Assembly (NCBI GenBank): GCA_021819535.1
Contig: JAKAQU010000117.1
Location: forward strand, 1 to 8,241
Direction of reading: 5' to 3'
Length of the DNA stretch: 8,241 bases
DNA from: Pseudomonadota bacterium
Lineage (GTDB): Bacteria > Pseudomonadota > Alphaproteobacteria > Acetobacterales > Acetobacteraceae
The notes under the pieces were generated by a model. That model worked only from the letters and a program-made list of their open reading frames with translations. It was not told the origin of the DNA and ran no database searches. Position 1 is the first letter of the stretch. Each line of letters opens with the position of its first letter. Below, one piece after another: positions 1-6,140 of this stretch. Made by a program: the position numbers and the translations under genes.

Positions 1-118
1 GGAAGAAATGTTCTTTTTTGAAAAAAAAGAACCAAAAAACTTTTATTCGTTGCAACGATGCCTTCGGCATCGCCGCTCCAAGGAAACGGAGTAAAAATCG
101 ATGTTGCTTCCTCTCGGA
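1..118. repeat. Intergenic palindromic repeat, copy A (partly decayed)
   Basis: This non-coding stretch contains a perfect 10-bp hairpin at 10-19/23-32 (GTTCTTTTTT paired with AAAAAAGAAC). A conserved linker (CAAAAAACTTTTATTCGTT, 33-51) follows, and then a second perfect hairpin at 56-62/66-72 (CGATGCC-TTC-GGCATCG). Positions 10-52 match the reverse complement of 6055-6096 with one substitution and one single-base indel. Positions 71-99 match the reverse complement of 5992-6020 at 23 of 29 bases. After TTGCTTC (104-110) the far terminal hairpin seen in copy B is no longer recognisable, so this copy looks eroded at its right end. The element may continue left of the window. It is inverted relative to copy B. 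I infer a non-autonomous mobile or REP/BIME-type repeat family. Confidence 0.75.
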
Positions 119-172
119 ACTCAGACTTCCGGCGACGAGGGGAGGCTGCGGGACGGCGGAGGCATAGCAAGG

Positions 173-178
173 TATAAT
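173..178 (+). promoter_or_regulatory. Candidate -10 hexamer of the nuclease-like gene
   Basis: A perfect TATAAT lies at 173-178, directly ahead of the AT-rich gene. Transcription would begin near 185, which places the AAGGA at 186-190 and the ATG at 198 on the message with a very short leader. The upstream ATG at 177 would then be excluded, because it overlaps the hexamer. I see no good TTGACA-like -35 element 16-18 bp upstream (that stretch is GC-rich), so this remains tentative. Confidence 0.35.
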
Positions 179-197
179 GAGCAAAAAGGATGACCAA

Positions 198-1088
198 ATG
201 CCAAATCTTTGGAGGCTCCATATCCGACCCTATGGGGGAGGCAATAACGATCCAGCCGCGTCTGTCAATCTTTGCCTAGACCGTAGCATTATCGGAATGG
301 GATGGGCCGTGCCCGATGATGGGGTGAGGAATTCGAATGATCTGAATTGGTTTAGGGGGGCGGCCAATAGACAATACCAAGGAGACACGGGCTGGCGTGC
401 AGTGTGTACATTCGCGGAACAGCTTCAACTCGGTGACCTGGTATGGTTTCGAAGTTTGGAAGGTCGCTATTATCTCGCCGTGGTAAAAGGCCCTTGGCAA
501 TATTCATACGAAGATGAAAACGCAATAAGCGTAGATATAGTTAATTTTCGTGAGGTTCGCGTCATCGATGTGGGACTTGCGGATGCAGTTCCAGGAAAGA
601 TCATCGCTTGTTTCCGTCCTTCAAGAACACTCCAACGAATAAATTCACCAGGAATGCTTTTGTTTTCTAAAAAGCTTGCTGGAATGTTAGTAAATGAAGA
701 CAAAATTCATGATATTTTTGAGTTTATGTCGGACAAAGACATCGAGGATATCGTTTTCATGTACCTCCAATTTCTCGGTTGGTATGTTGTACCAAACACT
801 CGCACTGCTACCACCGCGCATTACGAATTCGTTCTTATCAATCGCGAAAGTTGCAAACGTGCCACTGTCCAAGTAAAATCAGGTCACACACCTATTAACG
901 CTGGGCAATATTCAGGGCAGGACACGGCGTTTCTTTTTGCGACATCAGAAAAATACGGAGACAAAATACCACAAAATGTAAAAATTATTGATAAGAAAAA
1001 ATTATTGACGTTTATGCAAAAAAACCCACAATTGCTTCCGCGAGCGGCGAACACTTGGATAGAAATTGCCGGGCACTTGGAAATCTGA
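198..1088 (+). CDS. Putative EVE/PUA-like plus PD-(D/E)XK nuclease, solitary restriction/defence-type protein
   Basis: I do not recognise a named family, but two parts are visible. Residue numbers follow the longest frame from the ATG at 177 (303 aa). Residues 13-156 have the rhythm of an EVE/PUA-like fold as found ahead of restriction nucleases: IGMGW at 39-43, GDLVWFRS at 86-93, YYLAVVKGPWQY at 98-109 and a strand VNFREVRVIDVG at 122-133. Residues 180-285 look like a Mrr-type PD-(D/E)XK nuclease: a helix with E190-D191, then GWYVVPNT, then E217 in HYEFVLI, then Q232-V-K234 in ATVQVKSG. The acidic metal ligand would be E217 rather than the usual Asp. I chose the ATG at 198 (296 aa) because AAAAAGGA at 183-190 lies 7 nt upstream; the ATG at 177 has only a poorly spaced AAGG. 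No signal peptide or membrane segment is visible, so it is probably cytoplasmic. The gene is far more AT-rich than every neighbour, with A-runs near the 3' end (A7 at 1018-1024), which suggests horizontal acquisition. Cleavage of modified or phage DNA is inference; DNA repair or no catalytic activity remain possible. Confidence 0.6.
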   Translation: MPNLWRLHIRPYGGGNNDPAASVNLCLDRSIIGMGWAVPDDGVRNSNDLNWFRGAANRQYQGDTGWRAVCTFAEQLQLGDLVWFRSLEGRYYLAVVKGPWQYSYEDENAISVDIVNFREVRVIDVGLADAVPGKIIACFRPSRTLQRINSPGMLLFSKKLAGMLVNEDKIHDIFEFMSDKDIEDIVFMYLQFLGWYVVPNTRTATTAHYEFVLINRESCKRATVQVKSGHTPINAGQYSGQDTAFLFATSEKYGDKIPQNVKIIDKKKLLTFMQKNPQLLPRAANTWIEIAGHLEI

Positions 1089-1092
1089 ATCC

Positions 1093-2418
1093 ATGTCAAC
1101 ACACTACGACCTCGTCATCCAGAATGGCATTTGCGCCCTCCACTGGGGCCTTGAGGAAACCTCGATCGGCGTGCGCGATGGCCGCATCGCTGCCCTCGGC
1201 GTTCCCGCCTCGGCATCCGCCACGGCGCGGATCGAGGCGCGCGGCCTGCACGTGCTCCCCGGCCTGATCGACGCCCATGTGCATCTCCGCGATCCCGGCG
1301 ATGCCGGCGTCGAATCGATCCCGACCGGAACCCGCGCCGCCCTGCTCGGCGGCCTCACCACGGTGTTCGACATGCCGAACACCGCGCCCCCGGTCGTGGA
1401 TGCCGAGCGGCTCGCCTGGAAACAGGACTACATCGAACGCGCCGCCTATTGCGACATGGGCCTCTATATCGGGGCGACGCGGGAGAACATCCCCACGCTC
1501 GCCGAACTCGAAACCGGGCGCGGGGTCTGCGCGATCAAGGTCTTTGCGGCGAGTTCCACCGGCGACCTCCTGATCGAGGATGACGCGACACTGGCGCGCG
1601 TGATGCGGGCCGGGCGCCGGCGCATCGCCTATCACAGCGAGGATGAATATCGCCTGCGCGCGCGCCGAGCCTTGTTTTCGCAGGGCGATCCTTATGCCCG
1701 CCACGCCGCATGGCGCGACCCGGAAACGGCGTTCCTCGGCACGCGGCGCCTCATGGCGCTCGCCCGCGAAACCGGCCGCGCCGCCCATATCGTCCACGTC
1801 TCGACCAAGGAGGAATTCGCCTATCTCAAGGATTTCCGCGATATCGCCACCGCCGAGGTGCTGGTCAATCACCTGACCCAGGTGGCGCCGGAATGCTATG
1901 AGCGGCTCGGGGCCTATGCCGTCATGAACCCGCCGCTCCGCGACATTACCCATGTCGAGGCGGCGTGGCGCGCGGTGCGGGATGGCCTCGTCGATAGCAT
2001 CGGCTCCGATCACGCCCCACACAGCCGGGAAGCGAAAGCGCGCCCCTGGCCGGAAACGGCGGCCGGGCTGACCGGCGTCCAAACCCTGGTGCCGCTGATG
2101 CTCGATCACGTCGCGAGCGGGCGGCTCGGCCTGATGCGCCTCGTCGATTTGCTTGCCGCCGGCCCGGCGCGGGTGTTCGGCGCGGTCGGGAAGGGGCGGA
2201 TCGCCGCCGGCTACGACGCCGATTTCACCCTGGTCGATCTCGGCGCGAAACGCCGGATCGAGAACGCGCAGATGGCGACACCCTGCGGCTGGACCCCGTT
2301 CGACGGCATGATGGTCACCGGCTGGCCGATGATGACGGTGCTGCGCGGCGAGGTCGCCATGCGCGACGGCGAAGTGCTCGGCCCGCCGCGCGGGCGGCTG
2401 GTGCGGTTCTTTTCGTGA
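1093..2418 (+). CDS. pyrC: Dihydroorotase (class I, long alphaproteobacterial type)
   Basis: This amidohydrolase cyclises N-carbamoyl-L-aspartate to L-dihydroorotate, the third step of de novo pyrimidine synthesis, in the cytoplasm. All expected signatures are present in the 441-aa protein. DAHVHLRDPG at 60-69 carries metal ligands H62 and H64 and substrate-binding R66. MPNT at 94-97 contains N96. K149 in AIKVFA is the lysine expected to be carbamylated. H181 in YHSEDE and H235 in HIVHVST are further metal ligands, and D306 in GSDHAPH is the catalytic Asp. The length and the C-terminal PCGWTPFDG block fit the class I family. The ATG at 1093 gives the standard N-terminus (MSTHYDLVI); an in-frame ATG at 1066 would add nine residues encoded inside the preceding gene. 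The upstream SD is weak (GGAA at 1079-1082) and lies in the foreign gene, only 4 nt separating the two frames, so its promoter must be upstream of or within that gene. No pyrB is adjacent. Hydantoinase or allantoinase is less likely given the HLRDPG and MPNT motifs. The symbol follows common usage for dihydroorotase. Confidence 0.93.
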   Translation: MSTHYDLVIQNGICALHWGLEETSIGVRDGRIAALGVPASASATARIEARGLHVLPGLIDAHVHLRDPGDAGVESIPTGTRAALLGGLTTVFDMPNTAPPVVDAERLAWKQDYIERAAYCDMGLYIGATRENIPTLAELETGRGVCAIKVFAASSTGDLLIEDDATLARVMRAGRRRIAYHSEDEYRLRARRALFSQGDPYARHAAWRDPETAFLGTRRLMALARETGRAAHIVHVSTKEEFAYLKDFRDIATAEVLVNHLTQVAPECYERLGAYAVMNPPLRDITHVEAAWRAVRDGLVDSIGSDHAPHSREAKARPWPETAAGLTGVQTLVPLMLDHVASGRLGLMRLVDLLAAGPARVFGAVGKGRIAAGYDADFTLVDLGAKRRIENAQMATPCGWTPFDGMMVTGWPMMTVLRGEVAMRDGEVLGPPRGRLVRFFS

Positions 2419-2600
2419 GGTAAATCGCCACCAGAAGGGGCTTTCCGACTTTGCGCAGAGAAAACAGTCTCGCATTGCGGTAACGGGTATAAGCGCTGAT
2501 CTGGTATGCGGAAACCGATCTCGCGGCAGGCGTGCGACGGAGATGACAGGCGGGGGCAAAGCGCCTATCTAGTCGCTGGATGCAACCCGAGAGATAGCCG

Positions 2601-3341
2601 ATGGTAGCCCGTTTTGCCGCCCGTGTTGCCGCGCCGCTCTTACTTGCCGTCCTCGCCGGCTGCGGCGGCGAATATTCACCCAACACCTACGCCACCACCG
2701 CGGTCCAGCAGGCGAACAAGGTCGCGCAGGGCGTCGTCGTCGGCGTGCGCGAAGTCAAGGTCAGCTCGTCCGAGACCGTCGGCGCCGTGACCGGCGGCGC
2801 GATGGGTGCGATCGTCGGCAGCCAGGTGCCCGGCAGCTCCCTCGGCCAGGCGTTCGGCACCGTGGGCGGCACGATGATCGGTGGCCTCGTCGGCGCCGGC
2901 GCCGAGCACGCGGTGAACGACACCAAGGCATTTGAATACATCGTCCGCAAGGGCAATGGCGATCTGGTCTCGGTGACGCAGAAGGACGCCGTGCCGCTGG
3001 CCCTCGGCCAGCATGTTCTGGTCATTGCCGGCAATCAGGCGCGTATCGTGCCCGATTACATCGTCCCCGTCGATCCGGCGAGCCAGATGGCGAAGGCAAA
3101 GGAGACGATGAAGCCTGTGCCGGCGGCGCCGATCTCCGGGGTTGCGGCGGCGGAGAACGTCTCGCCGGCGGCGAGCCAGAGTGCGGCGGGGTCTGCCCTG
3201 CCGGCGGCGGCCGCCGCCGTGTCGCCACCCGCGGAAGCGATCTCCCCGGTTGCGGCGCCGGCGCCGGTTGCGCCACTCACGCCGGCGCTGGCGAGCCCCG
3301 CGGCTTCGGGCCCCTCGGCTTTGGGCACGACGGCGAACTGA
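2601..3341 (+). CDS. Glycine-zipper (SlyB/Pcp-like) outer-membrane lipoprotein with Ala/Pro-rich tail
   Basis: The 246-aa product starts with a lipoprotein signal peptide: charged MVARFAAR, a hydrophobic core and lipobox LAGC at 18-21, so Cys21 would be lipidated after cleavage. Asp is absent at +2 (it is Gly), which favours sorting to the outer membrane. Residues 58-102 form a glycine zipper (GAVTGGAMGAIVG ... GTVGGTMIGGLVGAGAE), as in SlyB, Pcp and the rickettsial 17-kDa antigen. Residues 108-156 form the short C-terminal domain of that family (FEYIVRKGNGDLVSVTQ ... GQHVLVIAG ... ARIVPDY). Residues 172-246 are a low-complexity Ala/Pro/Ser tail not expected in the core family; it may be periplasmic or cell-wall spanning. 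The proposed role, by family, is envelope integrity; no specific activity is known. The start is supported by GAGAG at 2589-2593, 7 nt upstream. The 182-bp gap before it contains TATAAG at 2488-2493 without a convincing -35 and no obvious terminator for pyrC. Confidence 0.85.
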   Translation: MVARFAARVAAPLLLAVLAGCGGEYSPNTYATTAVQQANKVAQGVVVGVREVKVSSSETVGAVTGGAMGAIVGSQVPGSSLGQAFGTVGGTMIGGLVGAGAEHAVNDTKAFEYIVRKGNGDLVSVTQKDAVPLALGQHVLVIAGNQARIVPDYIVPVDPASQMAKAKETMKPVPAAPISGVAAAENVSPAASQSAAGSALPAAAAAVSPPAEAISPVAAPAPVAPLTPALASPAASGPSALGTTAN

Positions 3342-3388
3342 GGCGCGTCTTCCTTCTCGCCGGTTCTTCCCCGCCGGCCGAACCCTCT

Positions 3389-3394
3389 GATAAT
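3389..3394 (+). promoter_or_regulatory. Candidate -10 element of the paaGIK operon
   Basis: GATAAT (five of six bases of the -10 consensus) lies 29 nt before the paaG start in the 82-bp gap after the lipoprotein gene. No TTGACA-like -35 is found at standard spacing; TTCTTC at 3364-3369 is 19 bp upstream. A weak inverted pair GGTTC/GAACC (3362-3366/3380-3384) brackets the -35 region and could be a regulator site. Both are tentative. Confidence 0.3.
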
Positions 3395-3423
3395 GTCATC
3401 CTCCGCAATCAGGGAGGAACGGC

Positions 3424-4212
3424 ATGGATGCGGACATTCGCAGCGAGGCGCGCGATGCCTATCGCGTGATCACGCTCAATCGGCCGGAAAAACTCAACGC
3501 GACAACGGCGACGATGCTGCGGGCATTGCGCCGCGCCTTCGAGGAGGCCGCGGCCGATCGCGCCTGCCGGGCGATTTTGCTCACCGGAGCCGGGCGCGGG
3601 TTTTGCGCGGGGCAGGATCTCGGCGCGGTCAACATGCTCGATGCCGCCAATGCCGATCTCGGTGCCCTGGTCGAGGAACTCTACAACCCGCTGATCCGCC
3701 TCATCCGCACCCATCCCTTGCCGGTGGTCTGCGCCGTCAACGGCATCGCCGCCGGGGCTGGCGCCAATCTGGCACTCGCCTGCGATATCGTGCTCGCCGC
3801 GCGCTCGGCCGCCTTCGTGCAGGCCTTCGCGCGCATCGCGCTGATCCCGGATGCCGGCGGCACCTGGATTCTGCCGCGTCTCGTCGGTGACGCGCGGGCG
3901 CGCGCACTCGCTTTGCTCGCCGAGAAGATCAGCGCCGAGCAGGCCGCCGAATGGGGCATGATCTGGCGCGTGATTGACGATGCGGCGCTGATGACAGAGG
4001 CCGAAACCATGGCCGCCTATCTCGCCGCGCAGCCGACGGCAACGCTCGGCCTGATCAAGCGGGCGCTCAACGCCTCACCGACCAATGACCTCGATGCCCA
4101 ACTCGCCTTGGAACGCGATTTGCAGCGTGAGGCCGGGCGGAGCGGCGATTACGCCGAAGGGGCGCGGGCGTTTCTCGAAAAGCGCCCGCCGCGCTTCAGC
4201 GGGCGGATGTGA
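3424..4212 (+). CDS. paaG: PaaG, 1,2-epoxyphenylacetyl-CoA isomerase (oxepin-CoA forming)
   Basis: PaaG is a crotonase-fold enzyme that converts ring-1,2-epoxyphenylacetyl-CoA to oxepin-CoA in aerobic phenylacetate degradation. The 262-aa length is that of the E. coli protein as I remember it. Residues point to PaaG rather than a generic enoyl-CoA hydratase. TGAGRGFCAGQDL at 54-66 and NGIAAGAGANLALACDIV at 106-123 supply the oxyanion-hole backbone. FVQAFARIALIPDAGGTW at 131-148 contains D143, the single catalytic acid. The usual hydratase glutamate pair is absent. WGMIWRVIDD at 177-186 and the C-terminal RDLQREAGRSGDYAEG (231-246) also match PaaG as I recall it. The start is supported by a strong SD (AGGGAGGAA, 3411-3419) 6 nt from the ATG. 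It is first in an overlapping paaG-paaI-paaK operon. The 3' end reads ATGTGATG, so the TGA stop shares its A with the paaI ATG. Confidence 0.93.
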   Translation: MDADIRSEARDAYRVITLNRPEKLNATTATMLRALRRAFEEAAADRACRAILLTGAGRGFCAGQDLGAVNMLDAANADLGALVEELYNPLIRLIRTHPLPVVCAVNGIAAGAGANLALACDIVLAARSAAFVQAFARIALIPDAGGTWILPRLVGDARARALALLAEKISAEQAAEWGMIWRVIDDAALMTEAETMAAYLAAQPTATLGLIKRALNASPTNDLDAQLALERDLQREAGRSGDYAEGARAFLEKRPPRFSGRM

Positions 4213-4661
4213 TGGTGGAGAGTGAGCACCTCGCCCGCGCCTGCGCCGAGGCGATGTGGCGCGAGGATCGGGCGAGCCGCGGGCTCGGGATGGAGATCGT
4301 CGAGGTCGCGCCCGGCCGCGCACGCCTTGCCATGACCGTGCGCGCCGAGATGGTGAACGGGCATGGCACCTGCCATGGCGGCTTCATCTTCCTGCTCGCC
4401 GATTCCGCTTTCGCCTTTGCCTGCAACAGCGAAAATGAAAAAGCCGTGGCCCAGCACGGCGCCATCACCTTCCTTCGCCCCGCGCGGCTCGGCGAGCGGC
4501 TCGAGGCGAACGCCGTGCGAAGGAGCGAGGCGGGACGGAGCGGCATTTACGATGTCACCATCCGTCGTGACGACGGCACCGCCATCGCCGAATTCCGCGG
4601 CCATTCGCGGCGCCTTGGTGAGCAATTCTTTCCCGCGGAGACGGCCAATGCCGCGTCCTGA
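4212..4661 (+). CDS. paaI: PaaI, hydroxyphenylacetyl-CoA thioesterase (hot-dog fold)
   Basis: This small cytoplasmic acyl-CoA thioesterase of the phenylacetate pathway hydrolyses stalled aromatic CoA esters such as hydroxyphenylacetyl-CoAs, freeing CoA. The 149-aa product has the hot-dog signature NGHGTCHGGFIFLLADSAFAFACNS, in short blocks: NGHG at 49-52, CHGG at 54-57 and LADSAFA at 62-68, with D64 at the position of the catalytic Asp in E. coli PaaI. FLRP at 87-90 and FRGHSRRLG at 128-136 are also family-typical. It runs slightly past the 140 aa of the E. coli protein at the C-terminus. I place the start at the ATG at 4212, which overlaps the paaG stop as TGATG and implies translational coupling. 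A GTG three bases earlier (4209) is possible and would add one residue. Its 3' end overlaps paaK by 14 nt. Confidence 0.92.
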   Translation: MVESEHLARACAEAMWREDRASRGLGMEIVEVAPGRARLAMTVRAEMVNGHGTCHGGFIFLLADSAFAFACNSENEKAVAQHGAITFLRPARLGERLEANAVRRSEAGRSGIYDVTIRRDDGTAIAEFRGHSRRLGEQFFPAETANAAS

Positions 4662-5958
4662 TCTTTCGCCCGAACCGGGCACGCTCGATCCGATCGAAAT
4701 CGCCTCGCGCGATGAAATCGCTGCCTTGCAGCTCGCGCGGCTCAAAAAAACCCTCGCCCACGCCTATGAGAACGTGCCGCACTACCGCGCCGCGTTCGAT
4801 GCCGCCGGCGTCCGGCCCGAGGATTGCCGGAGCCTTGCCGATCTCGCCAAATTTCCGATGACGAGCAAAGCCGATCTCCGCGCGACCTACCCGTTCGGCC
4901 TGTTCGCCGTGCCGCGCGCGGATCTTGCCCGCATCCATGCCTCGTCGGGCACCACCGGCAAGCCGACCGTGGTCGGCTATACGCGGGGCGATCTCGCCGT
5001 GTGGGCGGCGCTGGTCGCGCGCTCGATCCGCGCCGCCGGCGGGCGGCCGGGGATGATGCTGCACAACGCCTATGGCTACGGGCTTTTCACCGGCGGGCTC
5101 GGCCTCCATGCCGGCGCCGAGCGGCTCGACCTCGTCGTCGTTCCGGTCTCGGGCGGGATGACCGAGCGGCAGGTGCAACTGATCGCCGATTTCGGCCCCG
5201 ACATCATCACCGTGACGCCGAGCTACATGCTCGCGATCCTCGATGAATTCCGCCGCCAGGGCCGCGATCCGCGCGGGAGCACCCTGAAAATCGGCATTTT
5301 CGGCGCCGAGCCGTGGTCGGAGGCGATGCGTGCCGAGATCGAGGAGGCGTTCGACATCCATGCCGTCGATATCTATGGGCTTTCGGAGGTGATGGGGCCG
5401 GGCGTCGCCTCGGAGTGCGTTGAAACCAAAGACGGCCTCCATCTCTGGGAGGATCATTTCTACCCCGAGATCGTCGATCCCGAAACCGGGCAGGTTCTCG
5501 CCGATGGCGCGCAGGGCGAACTCGTCCTCACCTCGCTCACCAAGGAGGCGATGCCGGTGATCCGCTATCGAACACGCGATCTGACCCGACTTCTGCCCGG
5601 GACGGCGCGCACCCTTCGGCGGATGGAACGGATCGCCGGCCGCTCGGACGACATGATCATCCTCCGCGGCGTCAACGTGTTTCCGAGCCAGATCGAGGAG
5701 ATCCTCCTGCGTTCGCCCTTCCTCGCCGGCCACTACCAGATCGAACTCACGCGCGAGGGAAGGCTCGACGCGATGGCCGTGCATGTCGAGGCACTGCCCG
5801 AAGCTTGGGGCACACCGACGCTCGCCGACGAAGACACAGCACTCGCGGGCCACATCAAGGAGACGATCGGTATCACCACGAATGTGCGCATCGTGGCTCC
5901 CGGCAGTATCGAACGCTCGCTCGGCAAGGCGCGAAGGGTGATCGATCGAAGGGGATAG
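4648..5958 (+). CDS. paaK: PaaK, phenylacetate-CoA ligase
   Basis: PaaK is an adenylate-forming enzyme: phenylacetate + ATP + CoA gives phenylacetyl-CoA + AMP + PPi, the entry step of the pathway. At 436 aa it matches the usual length of about 437. Visible motifs are the phosphate-binding loop HASSGTTGKPT (97-107), the substrate-pocket region HNAYGYGLFTGG (139-150), DIYGLSEVMGPG (241-252), RYRTRDLT (306-313) and GRSDDMIILRGVNVFPSQIE (331-350). Near the C-terminus SLGKARRVIDRR (424-435) carries K427, the expected catalytic lysine of the mobile domain. The frame stays open back to 4363, but the start at 4648 is clear: homology begins there, GGAG at 4637-4640 is 7 nt upstream, and it overlaps the 3' end of paaI by 14 nt, as expected for a coupled operon. 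It is the last gene of the operon; repeat copy B begins 3 nt after the stop. Confidence 0.94.
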   Translation: MPRPDLSPEPGTLDPIEIASRDEIAALQLARLKKTLAHAYENVPHYRAAFDAAGVRPEDCRSLADLAKFPMTSKADLRATYPFGLFAVPRADLARIHASSGTTGKPTVVGYTRGDLAVWAALVARSIRAAGGRPGMMLHNAYGYGLFTGGLGLHAGAERLDLVVVPVSGGMTERQVQLIADFGPDIITVTPSYMLAILDEFRRQGRDPRGSTLKIGIFGAEPWSEAMRAEIEEAFDIHAVDIYGLSEVMGPGVASECVETKDGLHLWEDHFYPEIVDPETGQVLADGAQGELVLTSLTKEAMPVIRYRTRDLTRLLPGTARTLRRMERIAGRSDDMIILRGVNVFPSQIEEILLRSPFLAGHYQIELTREGRLDAMAVHVEALPEAWGTPTLADEDTALAGHIKETIGITTNVRIVAPGSIERSLGKARRVIDRRG

Positions 5959-5961
5959 AGT

Positions 5962-6096
5962 CTTCTTTTTCTGAAGAAAAAGAAGCAAAAAGACTTTTGT
6001 TCCGTTTTCTCGGAGCGGCCACTTCGAGGAGCGGGCAGTGCCTGCGGCACTGCCCAACGAATAGAAGTTTTTTGGTTCTTTTTTTCAAAAAAGAAC
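5962..6096. repeat. Intergenic palindromic repeat, copy B (complete, with terminal inverted repeats)
   Basis: This 135-bp element fills most of the 224-bp gap between paaK and the LLM gene. It has three perfect hairpins: 5962-5971/5976-5985 (CTTCTTTTTC, loop TGAA), a GC-rich central one at 6033-6042/6046-6055 (GGGCAGTGCC, loop TGC), and 6075-6084/6087-6096 (GTTCTTTTTT). The two ends are themselves inverted repeats of each other. Bases 5963-6006 read forward align with 6095-6056 read in reverse complement at about 37 of 44 positions by hand count, with four single-base gaps. The ends therefore behave as roughly 40-bp terminal inverted repeats around a central hairpin. No coding frame of note and no target-site duplication are visible. 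Copy A at the window start is in inverted orientation. I infer a MITE- or BIME-like family. Confidence 0.8.
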
Positions 6097-6103
6097 GCTT
6101 TTT
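6075..6103 (+). terminator. Possible weak intrinsic terminator in the right end of repeat copy B
   Basis: On the + strand the AT-rich hairpin GTTCTTTTTT/AAAAAAGAAC (6075-6096) is followed by GC and then five Ts (6099-6103). This resembles a rho-independent terminator for the paa operon, but the stem is mostly A-U and the T-run is short. The hairpin immediately after paaK (5962-5985) has no T-run behind it. Confidence 0.3.
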
Positions 6104-6140
6104 CCCGTTGCCTTGCCCGACGGCGCGACCATAAGCTCTC

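Noticed and set aside
1089..1092. pyrC leader attenuator or riboswitch
   Set aside because: The gap to the preceding frame is only four bases, leaving no room for a leader structure outside the upstream gene.
1096..2559. Long minus-strand open frame (487 aa) opposite pyrC
   Set aside because: It lies wholly opposite a gene with complete catalytic motifs. Its translation is a His/Arg/Gly/Ala-rich composition artefact of GC-rich codons with no recognisable motif.
4363..4647. In-frame N-terminal extension of PaaK within paaI
   Set aside because: The extension is Ser/Pro/Arg-rich, out of frame with intact PaaI and unlike the family. The ATG at 4648 has an SD and the expected N-terminus.
5962..5985. 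Intrinsic terminator immediately after paaK
   Set aside because: The stem is perfect but A-U rich and is followed by GCAAAAAG rather than a T-run, so it is better explained as the end of the repeat element.
4555..6057. Minus-strand 500-aa frame opposite paaK
   Set aside because: It is a shadow of the strongly supported PaaK frame with low-complexity Arg/Gly/His composition.
5950..6110. Target-site duplication around repeat copy B
   Set aside because: The flanks GATAGAGT and GCTTTTTC share no direct repeat, so insertion by a duplicating transposase is not shown.
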